DNA of 64,000 nt from Brevibacillus choshinensis. GTDB lineage: Bacteria; Bacillota; Bacilli; Brevibacillales; Brevibacillaceae. Under the pieces are notes generated by a model. That model saw only the letters and a list, made by a program, of their open reading frames with translations, was not told the DNA's origin and ran no database searches. Shown one piece after another: positions 32,918-40,049 of the stretch. Numbering within the stretch: position 1 is the stretch's first letter; each line of letters opens with the position of its first letter. The translations under genes and the position numbers were made by a program. Location of the stretch: contig NZ_CP069127.1 of the NCBI RefSeq assembly GCF_016811915.1, positions 5,520,001-5,584,000 of the forward strand. Direction: 5' to 3'.

Positions 32918-33823
32918 TTAATCAAGCGTGAAATCTCCAGAACCCGTATACACTTTGAGCATGGTATCACCGCTGCCAAACTTGCCTTTGATCATTCTGT
33001 CGTCTTCCGCGCGCTCCGTCACCTGGAAGCCATCCCATCTGATATGGCCGGCTCCTGAGCCACCGCTGTAATCGACCGTCAACGATTTCGGCTCCTGCTC
33101 CAGAGTGATCTTCACATCGCCGCTTTTGGTAGATACATCGGTGTCGTGCAGCAATTCTACAAAGTCGATCGTGATATCTCCGGATTCCGCATCGCCTTTC
33201 ACTATTGCTTCCCCTTCCTTGAGAGAGATGTCTCCGCTGTCCGAATGAAATTTCAATGTATCCGCCTTGAATTGCTCTGCCTGAATATCGCCAGAATTCG
33301 TATCCAACAGGATCGCCGAAGCATTGCTTTCTTCCAGTTTTACATCTCCGCTGCTCGTAAAGAGATCGATCGTTTTTCCCTCCACATTTTCTACCTCAAT
33401 ATCTCCGCTGCCAACTTTCACTTTTAGCTCATCCCATTGTTTCTCCGGAAGCTCGACCGTCATATCGACGCTCTCGTAACGAAATATCCGAAACCCCTCC
33501 TGCTTTTCCAAGCCGATCTGAAGCCGATTGCCCTTGTTTTCGCCCTTCAAGCGAAATTGATCCGCAATTTTTGGGCTTGCTTCACCGTGGAGCCTCACTT
33601 GGACTTTATCCGAGCTTCCACGCACCACATGAACATCCGTGCTCGAAACGTCTACCACGATCTCCTTTATGCTGCTTGCATCAAAGGATTGTTCGAGGTT
33701 GACCTCCTTCGTCTCGGTAAAAGGCAGGCTCCACGCGAATCCTTTGCCAGAGTCGAATGCCGATACTCCCCACCAAATTCCCAAGGCAATCAACACGACG
33801 CCGATAAGTCCATTCTTATTCAT
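32918..33823 (-). CDS. DUF4097-type beta-repeat membrane-anchored protein
   Basis: 301 residues. One N-terminal membrane helix (NKNGLIGVVLIALGIWWGV), then a right-handed beta-repeat region with recurring SGDI/SGDV units about 20 residues apart (VGSGDIEVEN, TSSGDVKLEE, TNSGDIQAEQ, SDSGDISLKE, AESGDITIDF, TKSGDVKITL). Family function is unknown; such proteins are often linked with envelope-stress two-component genes. Start at 33823 (AAGGAG ten bases before). It stands alone, convergent with the B3/4 gene. Confidence 0.83.
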   Translation of the reverse strand: MNKNGLIGVVLIALGIWWGVSAFDSGKGFAWSLPFTETKEVNLEQSFDASSIKEIVVDVSSTDVHVVRGSSDKVQVRLHGEASPKIADQFRLKGENKGNRLQIGLEKQEGFRIFRYESVDMTVELPEKQWDELKVKVGSGDIEVENVEGKTIDLFTSSGDVKLEESNASAILLDTNSGDIQAEQFKADTLKFHSDSGDISLKEGEAIVKGDAESGDITIDFVELLHDTDVSTKSGDVKITLEQEPKSLTVDYSGGSGAGHIRWDGFQVTERAEDDRMIKGKFGSGDTMLKVYTGSGDFTLD

Positions 33824-34027
33824 GTCTTCATTACTCCTTATAGATATAGGTACTTTGTTCCCTTTCCACAATGAACATTTCTGAAAAAAGTGTAACACTG
33901 AGAAGAAATGGATATCAAAGGGCCGCCGGCTGATCGTATGTAAGCCCTAAGGTCAATTGACAAGGAAGTTGGAATATGATCTTTTCGGCGATCAAGAAGC
34001 TGGAAAGTTGCATGCATTCAAACTTCG

Positions 34028-34082
34028 ATAAAAAAGCCACCCTTTTCAGGTGGCTTGTGTTTTATGTATGGGGAAGGCGGTC
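34028..34082 (-). repeat. ssrA 3'-end remnant plus terminator copy (most degraded)
   Basis: On the minus strand GGACCGCCTTCCCCATACATA corresponds to the end of the intact tmRNA and its flank, where the ssrA copy has CCGCCTCCACCATACATA. It is followed by the GCCACC / GGTGGC hairpin with a T-run. The FMN-reductase gene stop codon abuts it. Confidence 0.6.
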
Positions 34083-34643
34083 CTACTCTAACGTAGGAGT
34101 GTGGTCAATCCAGTTCATAAATTGCTGCAAATAACGCTGAAGATACCTTTTTGTTTTTTCATCCGTAAGCTCCTGCTGTTCGGAATCAATCTTTTCATGT
34201 ACTTGTGAAATGAGTACTTTTTGAAACGGAAGCACATGAGCTTGCATGGCTTCGAGTATTTGCCTGGTTTGCATTTGAGCAAAGGCGGTGCCCATTCCCC
34301 CCGGGGTTGCTCCGATTATGCCAACTGGCTTTTTGCTGAGAACCGAAGATTTCGCTGGTCTTGAAGCCCAATCCAATGCGTTCTTTAAAACCCCCGGAAT
34401 TCCGGAATTGTACTCGGGGCTTACGATCATAATACCATCGACATCTCGAATCGCCGATTTAAACGAGGTTACCGATTCTGGGTCACCGCCCATTTCGAGG
34501 TCTTCGTTAAATAAAGGAAGGCCGTTAATCTCGATCCAGCGAAACTCAACCGAATTATCCATCTCAGTCAATGCTTGTGCAATGATGCGATTATAAGAAT
34601 TCTTTCGTAAACTGCCACAAATGATGCCAATGGTTTTGGTCAT
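34083..34643 (-). CDS. NADPH-dependent FMN reductase (azoreductase-like)
   Basis: 186 residues, flavodoxin-like fold. Motifs: KTIGIICGSLRKNSYNRIIA (phosphate-binding loop), LPLFNEDLE, VDGIMIVSPEYNSGIPGVLKNALDWASRP and VGIIGATPGGMGTAFAQMQTRQIL. It reduces FMN or quinones/azo compounds with NADPH. Start at 34643 with GGAGG seven bases before; a longer upstream frame lacks a site. Divergent from the pirin gene. Its stop lies inside an ssrA 3' fragment. Confidence 0.9.
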   Translation of the reverse strand: MTKTIGIICGSLRKNSYNRIIAQALTEMDNSVEFRWIEINGLPLFNEDLEMGGDPESVTSFKSAIRDVDGIMIVSPEYNSGIPGVLKNALDWASRPAKSSVLSKKPVGIIGATPGGMGTAFAQMQTRQILEAMQAHVLPFQKVLISQVHEKIDSEQQELTDEKTKRYLQRYLQQFMNWIDHTPTLE

Positions 34644-34790
34644 GCATACGCCTCCTTGTTCCCTAAGTTTTTCCATCATAACATCCCCTCCCAAGTAGAA
34701 GGGAAAGTATTTTTTCGCTATTTGCATCAGGTCTATCACGAAAAGGAATGGTACACTTAGGATTATTTGCTCGAAAGAAAGGATGATAGC

Positions 34791-35585
34791 ATGTCGATCC
34801 GTATTTATTCCATTGATCAACAAGTATATGGCCAGTTTGACGAAGGCAGACTTGTAGAGCAAAAGCCTATCGGATTTCCGGGTGAGGGGTCTGCAGTAGA
34901 AAGAGTCGGAACCTTATTTTATTGGGCGTGGTTCCAAGCGAAAGAAGATGCCTTTCTCCCTCCGCATCCTCATCGGGGTTTTGAGATCATTTCTTATCTT
35001 TTGAACGGGCACATCAACCATCAGGATACCCTTGGGAATGAACGCTCCCTCAAAACCGGTGGTTTACAGGTCATGCAAACCGGCAGCGGGGTTCAGCACT
35101 CCGAAAAGTATGAAAAAGGTACTTCCGGCTTTCAAATTTGGTTTGAGCCCTTTCTTGGTGAAGCCAACTACGCTACCCCTGCCTATTCTGACTATCAGGC
35201 ACAGGACTTTCCCGTTGAAACAAAAGATGGCTGCACCATCAAATCGATAGTGGGTGGCACTTCTCCCGTTCAATTGGTAGCAGACGCAAAAATGTGGGAT
35301 GTTACGATAGTTGCCGGAGAATCCTTCGAAATGATGGTGCCCGATGGATATTCCATCGCTGGGCTCGTGATCGAGGGCCAATCCAATTGGCAAATTCATA
35401 ACGAAACAAGATCGGTGGAGCCGCAAGAGTTTGTGGTTTGCGAGGGAGATGCAATTGGTTTACTAAGAGTTGGCGCAGGTGTCGGTGGAGATTCTAGGCT
35501 TATCCTTATTCAAGTCCCAAGTGTACTCCCCTATCCTTCCTATAAAGAGGTGAAGATTCGGTTAAAAGTGAATAAAGAAAAGTAG
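34791..35585 (+). CDS. Pirin-family protein
   Basis: 264 residues, bicupin. The metal site is visible as PPHPHRGFEIISYLLNGHINHQDTLGNE (His-x-His and later His/Glu), followed by GGLQVMQTGSGVQHSEK. Bacterial pirins can be quercetinases or protein interactors. Start at 34791, with AAAGGATG ahead. Transcribed divergently from the FMN-reductase gene with about 150 bp shared upstream DNA, which suggests a common response to quinone/flavonoid-type compounds; that link is inferred. Confidence 0.88.
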   Translation: MSIRIYSIDQQVYGQFDEGRLVEQKPIGFPGEGSAVERVGTLFYWAWFQAKEDAFLPPHPHRGFEIISYLLNGHINHQDTLGNERSLKTGGLQVMQTGSGVQHSEKYEKGTSGFQIWFEPFLGEANYATPAYSDYQAQDFPVETKDGCTIKSIVGGTSPVQLVADAKMWDVTIVAGESFEMMVPDGYSIAGLVIEGQSNWQIHNETRSVEPQEFVVCEGDAIGLLRVGAGVGGDSRLILIQVPSVLPYPSYKEVKIRLKVNKEK

Positions 35586-35602
35586 ACCAAGCTACTGATC
35601 AT

Positions 35603-35636
35603 TAAAAAAGCACCCATAAAGGGTGCCTATTTTTTT
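35603..35636 (+). terminator. Terminator of the pirin gene
   Basis: AAAAAAGCACCC, loop ATAAA, GGGTGCCTATTTTTTT; it also abuts an ssrA remnant and can act on the minus strand. Confidence 0.9.
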
Positions 35637-35706
35637 ATGGTGAAGGCGGTGAATTCGCCCCCCATGCCACATTGCCCATACAGTGGTCAAACCTCACTGG
35701 TCATAC
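35637..35706 (-). repeat. Degenerate ssrA remnant with internal deletion
   Basis: On the minus strand ACCAGTGAGG matches intact tmRNA just after the tag stop codons. The similarity runs through an ATGTGGCATG segment (ATGTGGCGTG in ssrA), then jumps to GAATTCACCGCCTTCACCATA, which corresponds to the 3' acceptor end GAATCCCCCCGCCTCCACCATA. The middle of the tmRNA is missing. The uracil-DNA glycosylase-like gene ends on the TGA of CAGTGAGG. Confidence 0.75.
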
Positions 35707-36287
35707 TCATTTTCATGGAAGGTTCCCGCTAGGAACCTCCAATCGGCGATAAAATGCTGCCAAAGGTTCGGCCGTCTGCGTACCGCCAACGGATGGTACG
35801 AAACCGCCGTTTTAACCCCTCTGGGAGAATGCCACTCTTGCCGAAGCTTTTTTACTTCCGCCTCTTTGTCAGCAAAAAAAGATTGTGCAGCGACATTTCC
35901 TAAGCAAAAGACAAACCGAGGGGACTTGCTCCGTAACTGATCGAATAAATGTCGGATACATGCCTCTCGCGCTGCTGGCTTGTCGTAGGCCTTTTTAGGA
36001 CGTCGCTTTAATACATAAGTGACGTATAAATCATTGTCATGAAAACCAGCCTCATGTGCCGCCTTTTGTAAAGTTTGCCTCGTCCCGCATATAAATGGGT
36101 TTCCATCGCCGTCTTCCCTTGCTCCCGGATTATCCAACAGGATCATGATCGGTGCATTTGGATTCCCCTCTCCCCAGATCAACCGGGATCCGTGTGTGTA
36201 TAGACCGCAGTCGGTGCAATTCTCCACACCAGTGGGAGGCTCTTCCTCTGGCCAGACTTTTAAGCAATTCCCCTCATCGACATCCAT
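35694..36287 (-). CDS. Uracil-DNA glycosylase superfamily protein with atypical cluster residues
   Basis: About 197 residues. UDG family 4/5-like: CTDCGL near the N-terminus, motif A region IMILLDNPGAREDGDGNPFICGTRQTL, motif B region SYHPLAVRRRP. Family 4 enzymes carry four 4Fe-4S cysteines. Here the first pair (CTDC) and the fourth (REACIRHLF) are present, but the third, expected in the KCRP motif, is Arg (VLKRRPKK). The active-site GEAPG is LDNPG. It may be a different subfamily or lack the cluster. Start at 36287 with GGGAG eight bases before. Its stop is formed by an ssrA remnant. Confidence 0.75.
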   Translation of the reverse strand: MDVDEGNCLKVWPEEEPPTGVENCTDCGLYTHGSRLIWGEGNPNAPIMILLDNPGAREDGDGNPFICGTRQTLQKAAHEAGFHDNDLYVTYVLKRRPKKAYDKPAAREACIRHLFDQLRSKSPRFVFCLGNVAAQSFFADKEAEVKKLRQEWHSPRGVKTAVSYHPLAVRRRPNLWQHFIADWRFLAGTFHENEYDQ

Positions 36288-36423
36288 GCCTGTCACTCCC
36301 GCCCTATATAACCTGTCCTCCCTTAGCATGGGATAGAGATACCGGTTCCAAACTTGAAATTAGATAAATAACCATCCCAAATGTAGAATGGTTTCATTTG
36401 TGATACTGTCCCTTCCCGTGCGC

Positions 36424-36545
36424 AAAAAAGCCACCGTCATCAGGTGGCTTGGCTTTTATGTATGGTGGAAGCCTCCGGCGTAGTCCGTTACAGTTGAGCC
36501 CATCCACGACACCGGCCGATGTTGTGAGAGAGCCTCACGAGTAAA
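36424..36545 (-). repeat. Degenerate ssrA remnant with internal deletion and terminator copy
   Basis: On the minus strand it has GTGAGGC, diverged sequence, GCTCAACTGTAACGGACTAC, then GCCGGAGGCTTCC joined directly to ACCATACATA. In the intact ssrA these two parts are separated by about 150 bases. The junction lies between the similar sequences CTTCC and CCTCC. A GCCACC / GGTGGC hairpin with T-run follows. The nuclease-like gene ends on the TGA within GTGAGGC. Confidence 0.78.
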
Positions 36546-37824
36546 CTGTTTCTTTCAATATGTCACGAAGAAACCTCCAGACTTCTTCAAAATCTTGTAT
36601 TTCTTCCGGTCTGCCCAAATAGTCCCGATTTTCATGATCAATCCTTCTGTACATTTCCCAGTCCCATGAATCCTTTTCCGCATCAGTAAGCTCACGAGTC
36701 TGGATGGACAACCCTTTCCCGCGGCCATTATAACGCGCTTGCTCTGCCAATCGCTTCGCCAATCTATATCCTACATTCTGTGTTTCCTTATCAGAGCTAT
36801 TTTTGAAATGCCGGAAATCAATATTAAACTTTAGACCCAATTCTCCTGGCAATCGATTTTCAATTGAGAAGCTTGCATCGAAATCCACCCATCCCAGATG
36901 AATGCGAATCGGTACGCTGTATTTCGTCGGCAAATCCACGATAAAGGCTTTCGAGTTAGATTTGGATATACCGCACCATCCCGAATCCCGTAATTGATCC
37001 AGACATTTCCTATACAGAGATTGTACCTGCGGAGTCAAAAAAGTGCCGACTGTCTCCGGGGTTGGCTTCACTTTCTTCTTTTCATTTACGACCTCGGTCC
37101 AACTCGTTGCTCGTGAATCATAATGTTGGTCAGTTACATGTTCCAATCGGTCTGAATGAACGATAGCGGTAGCATGGAATGCCTCCCCTGTTCCTTCTAC
37201 TACAATGTATCCGTATGGCTTTTCGTCAATTGGTCGTCCTTCCCATACTTCCTTTCGAAATTCATCAGCCATGACAGCACAGATAACCGTTTCTTCATAT
37301 ATTTGCTTCAAGGTTAGATTATACAGCTGGTTTCCAAACTCAGCTCCCTCCCCTTGATAAACAGCCCAATTGCGAAAAGCATCAAGCAAACTGTCACACC
37401 CGTCTGAGATGTATGGATGGCTGAGCCCGCCCGCCCCTTTGTTCAGCAAAAATCTCCTGGTTTTCAGCGAAATTTCCTCCTGTGTACGGCGACCAAGAGC
37501 TCGGCGATAGTTCATGATTTGGTTCTCCCAGATATGACTGGACAGTTCAGGATTGCCGCTTTGCTTCGCTTCAATCAGCCACACGTTGCCCCTATCATCT
37601 GTAGCAAGCAAATCGATTGCTCCTGTATATCCTCTCTTTCCGCCCTCGGGCAACCAGAATTCATATCCCCAGACAAACAAAGCACATTCTTTACCGCTAG
37701 CCAACACAAGCTTGTTTTGAAGTGTATATTGGATAAACTCTGTTACCAAATGGTTTTCATTTGCATATTCGCTGATAATCATTTCCACCAAACCGCCCTT
37801 CAGCAGATTCATTTGCTTTCTCAC
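36535..37824 (-). CDS. PD-(D/E)XK nuclease-like protein of unknown function
   Basis: 429 residues. The N-terminal ~100 residues carry a restriction-endonuclease-like core: TGAIDLL (D71), NVWLIEAKQSG (E85, K87), preceded by helices with conserved Glu. The remaining ~300 residues are not recognised by me; they are mixed alpha/beta with several Trp and end IQDFEEVWRFLRDIL. It lies 32 bp after a WYL-domain regulator gene on the same strand, so the two form an operon. That pairing, the AT-rich island and the tmRNA-linked location fit a defence or mobile-element function, which is unproven. Several in-frame ATGs are possible starts (37824, 37809, 37782); none has a strong site. Confidence 0.7.
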   Translation of the reverse strand: MRKQMNLLKGGLVEMIISEYANENHLVTEFIQYTLQNKLVLASGKECALFVWGYEFWLPEGGKRGYTGAIDLLATDDRGNVWLIEAKQSGNPELSSHIWENQIMNYRRALGRRTQEEISLKTRRFLLNKGAGGLSHPYISDGCDSLLDAFRNWAVYQGEGAEFGNQLYNLTLKQIYEETVICAVMADEFRKEVWEGRPIDEKPYGYIVVEGTGEAFHATAIVHSDRLEHVTDQHYDSRATSWTEVVNEKKKVKPTPETVGTFLTPQVQSLYRKCLDQLRDSGWCGISKSNSKAFIVDLPTKYSVPIRIHLGWVDFDASFSIENRLPGELGLKFNIDFRHFKNSSDKETQNVGYRLAKRLAEQARYNGRGKGLSIQTRELTDAEKDSWDWEMYRRIDHENRDYLGRPEEIQDFEEVWRFLRDILKETVYS

Positions 37825-37856
37825 TCAAATGTATCTTTTCATTAGGCAGTATGTCG

Positions 37857-38840
37857 TCAGTTTAAAAAATTTTGCCTCATTGCGTCAACTTCTTCAAACA
37901 ACTCCTTCTTTAAAGAAGCCGGCTCCACAACCTGAACCTCTCGCCCCATTCCTAATATCCATCGCTTAATATCTTCTTTTCCCTTCATTCTCGCAGAAAA
38001 GATGACTCCTTCACCGCTTGGGCAAGGTCCAACAAGATAATTTTCCACCAAGGTTTGTTCAAAGATCGCCCGTGCCTCCCAACCAGTCAATCTAAGTTTG
38101 AGATCGAATACCTCATCGTCAGAGACTCCTATGCGGTACGAGATATCCTCTAACGGATTATAGGATGAAAGCCGCTCAAAGGGCTGTTCTAAGCATTCCA
38201 TTTGTAATATCCTGTTCAATTTAAATGTTAACAATCGATTCGCATTTTCACAAAATGCTCGAACATAGGTCATATGTTGATGCTTCCAAATCGCGTACGG
38301 ATGAATCACGCGCCAGTTCTTTTTCTGGCTTACCGGATTGTAATAGATGTTTACTTTCCTCTTTTCCACGATTGCTTTGTAGATTTGCCAATAGTTGTGT
38401 TTATCTTCATCCGTTAATCTTTCTGCAATCCCCAATTGAAACATGATATGGCGATCATCTCCGTTATACCCCAAGCTGTTCATCAAACCGGCTGTGCCCA
38501 GTATTTTCTCAAATGATTGCTCAATTTCTCTACTATAGTCCACCTTGTTTGCAGACAACTCATGTTTGGCTACATACAATGCCAGTTGTTCCTCTTGTGA
38601 TAGGCCAATGATCGGCAGCAATCGATGATACTTGGAATCGGAAGCCAAAAAGTATCCGCCGTATCTGCCACGCTTGGATTCGATCTCCCAACCCTCATCC
38701 TGAAGAATGCGGATATATTCCCGTATCATTCGTGGTCTGATTTCTAATTCTCGGCTTAATTTATTTATGCCAACCGGATTTTGTTCTGAATGATTCTTCA
38801 AGATCATCCATAGCCTCAGCATATTGCCCAGTCGCCCCAT
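37857..38840 (-). CDS. WYL-domain transcriptional regulator (HTH-WYL-WCX)
   Basis: About 327 residues. HTH_11-type winged helix at ~5-60 (GINKLSRELEIRPRMIREYIRILQDEGWEIESKRGRYGGYFL). A WYL region at ~160-235 (RKVNIYYNP, WRVIHPYAIWKHQHMTYVRAFCENANRLLTFKLNRI) and a C-terminal WCX region. WYL proteins bind nucleotides or other ligands and often regulate phage-defence and DNA-damage genes. It directly precedes a nuclease-like gene. The ATG at 38840 has GGAGG five bases before; the one at 38852 lacks a site. Confidence 0.88.
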   Translation of the reverse strand: MGRLGNMLRLWMILKNHSEQNPVGINKLSRELEIRPRMIREYIRILQDEGWEIESKRGRYGGYFLASDSKYHRLLPIIGLSQEEQLALYVAKHELSANKVDYSREIEQSFEKILGTAGLMNSLGYNGDDRHIMFQLGIAERLTDEDKHNYWQIYKAIVEKRKVNIYYNPVSQKKNWRVIHPYAIWKHQHMTYVRAFCENANRLLTFKLNRILQMECLEQPFERLSSYNPLEDISYRIGVSDDEVFDLKLRLTGWEARAIFEQTLVENYLVGPCPSGEGVIFSARMKGKEDIKRWILGMGREVQVVEPASLKKELFEEVDAMRQNFLN

Positions 38841-38888
38841 CATTTCCTCCATGTTCGTTCATATCCGTACCATAAATATTACATTACA

Positions 38889-38918
38889 ACAAAAAACCAC
38901 CCTCATCAGGTGGTTGTT
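38889..38918 (-). terminator. Terminator of ssrA
   Basis: CAACCACC, loop TGATGA, GGGTGGTTTTTTG on the minus strand, ten bases after the tmRNA 3' end. Confidence 0.85.
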
Positions 38919-38927
38919 GTCTATGTA

Positions 38928-39282
38928 TGGTGGAGGCGGGGGGATTCGAACCCCCGTCCGAAAACAGCGATACATGAGCATCTCCGAGCGCAGTCACTCA
39001 TTTAGATTTCGGTGACAGATTCGCGGAGTGACGCGCTGACCTGGCACCTAGCCTGATTCATCTTCTTCCTTCGGCTCCAGGCGGAAGCCTCCGGCGTATC
39101 CCACTAAAGTTGAGCGCTAGTCACGCCACATGGGCGATGGAGTGGTAGCGCCTCACTGGTTATTAAGCAGCGAGAGAAAGTTGTTTGTTGCCAGTTAATG
39201 GCGTATGCGTTGATGACGAGGTCCGCAACCCCCCGGCTCGCTTCTCATGCTCTACCATCCCCGTCGAATCCAGAACGCCCCC
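38928..39282 (-). ncRNA. ssrA: Transfer-messenger RNA
   Basis: The 3' end is CCGCCTCCACCA with CCA encoded. The T arm GGGGGTTCGAATCCCCC is intact. The 5' end GGGGGCG pairs with CGCCTCC (one G-U) to form the acceptor stem, followed by TTCTGGATTCGACGGGG. The tag reading frame (39192-39163) encodes GNKQLSLAA then TAATAA, so the degradation tag is Ala-GNKQLSLAA with the usual LAA ending. Length is 355 nt. It works with SmpB, encoded just upstream, to rescue stalled ribosomes. Its 3' half is the source of the degenerate fragments found at 34.0, 35.6 and 36.4 kb. Confidence 0.97.
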
Positions 39283-39296
39283 AGGATAAGAGGTGA

Positions 39297-39344
39297 CAAA
39301 AAGTCTAGGTGAAGAGACAACCATCATGTTCCGCACCTAGACTG
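39297..39344 (-). terminator. Terminator-like hairpin in the ssrA leader
   Basis: Ten-base stem AGTCTAGGTG / CACCTAGACT with a 22-base loop, followed on the minus strand by TTTTG. It ends smpB transcription but lies between the visible ssrA promoter and the mature 5' end, so it could also attenuate ssrA. Confidence 0.75.
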
Positions 39345-39377
39345 TGTGTTTAACAGTGTACTGTTTACTGCTCCTTA

Positions 39378-39407
39378 ACTATAGCACACAGGCCATGTAA
39401 AACTCAA
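39378..39407 (-). promoter_or_regulatory. Candidate ssrA promoter
   Basis: TTGAGT (39402-39407) and TATAGT (39378-39383) with 18 bp spacing on the minus strand, about 90 bp upstream of the mature tmRNA 5' end. Confidence 0.55.
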
Positions 39408-39456
39408 CGTTGATTCCTGCCAGCCGTGCCATCGGGAACCAGTTTGAAAAACCAGC

Positions 39457-39930
39457 CTAAGCCTTCTGCCGCTCACGCAAAGCGCGTTCCACTTCACGCG
39501 CAGATTCCTTCTTCTTGAGATCCTCGCGCTTGTCGTAGTTCTTCTTCCCTTTGACCAGCGCCAGCTCTACCTTGGCCCAGCCGCCCTTCAGATAAATGCT
39601 GAGCGGTACGAGCGAGTAGCCTCTCTCGCGAATCAGTCCGTTGAGCTTCAGGATTTCCAGACGTCTCATCAGCAGCTTGCGCGTCCGCTCCGGCTCATGG
39701 TTGAAGCGGTTGCCCTGCTCGTACGGACTGATGTGTACATTGTACAGCAGCAGTTCGCCGTTTTGCACGCGGGCAAAGCTGTCTTTGAGCTGGACGCGGG
39801 CGGCTCGCACGGATTTGATCTCGGTTCCGGTCAATTCAATGCCCGCTTCGAATACTTGCTCGATATGGTAATCGTGGCGTGCTTTTCGGTTTTGGGCGAC
39901 TGTTTTGGTGCCGGCTTTGTCTTTTGACAT
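39457..39930 (-). CDS. smpB: SsrA-binding protein
   Basis: 157 residues, the normal SmpB length. Motifs: KARHDYHIEQVFEAGIELTGTEIKSVRAARVQLKDSFARV, HISPYEQGNRFNHEPERTRKLL and a basic C-terminal tail KGKKNYDKREDLKKKE that mimics mRNA in the decoding centre. Start at 39930, with GAGGTGATCTCC ahead; an upstream in-frame ATG is not needed. Order rnr-smpB-ssrA is the conserved Firmicutes arrangement. Confidence 0.97.
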   Translation of the reverse strand: MSKDKAGTKTVAQNRKARHDYHIEQVFEAGIELTGTEIKSVRAARVQLKDSFARVQNGELLLYNVHISPYEQGNRFNHEPERTRKLLMRRLEILKLNGLIRERGYSLVPLSIYLKGGWAKVELALVKGKKNYDKREDLKKKESAREVERALRERQKA

Positions 39931-40049
39931 GGAGATCACCTCGCTTGCGAATTTCCTGCGTTTCGTATGAGTAAGTCTAGCAAATTTTAACCAGGGTGGC
40001 AAGCCATTTTACCCGGTAAATGCCTCACATCCAGCTCTTACACAACTGT

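Noticed and set aside
28600..38900. Prophage or integrative element with its own integrase
   Set aside because: The region is AT-rich and ends at ssrA, but no integrase, transposase or phage structural gene is visible. I therefore call it only an acquired island.
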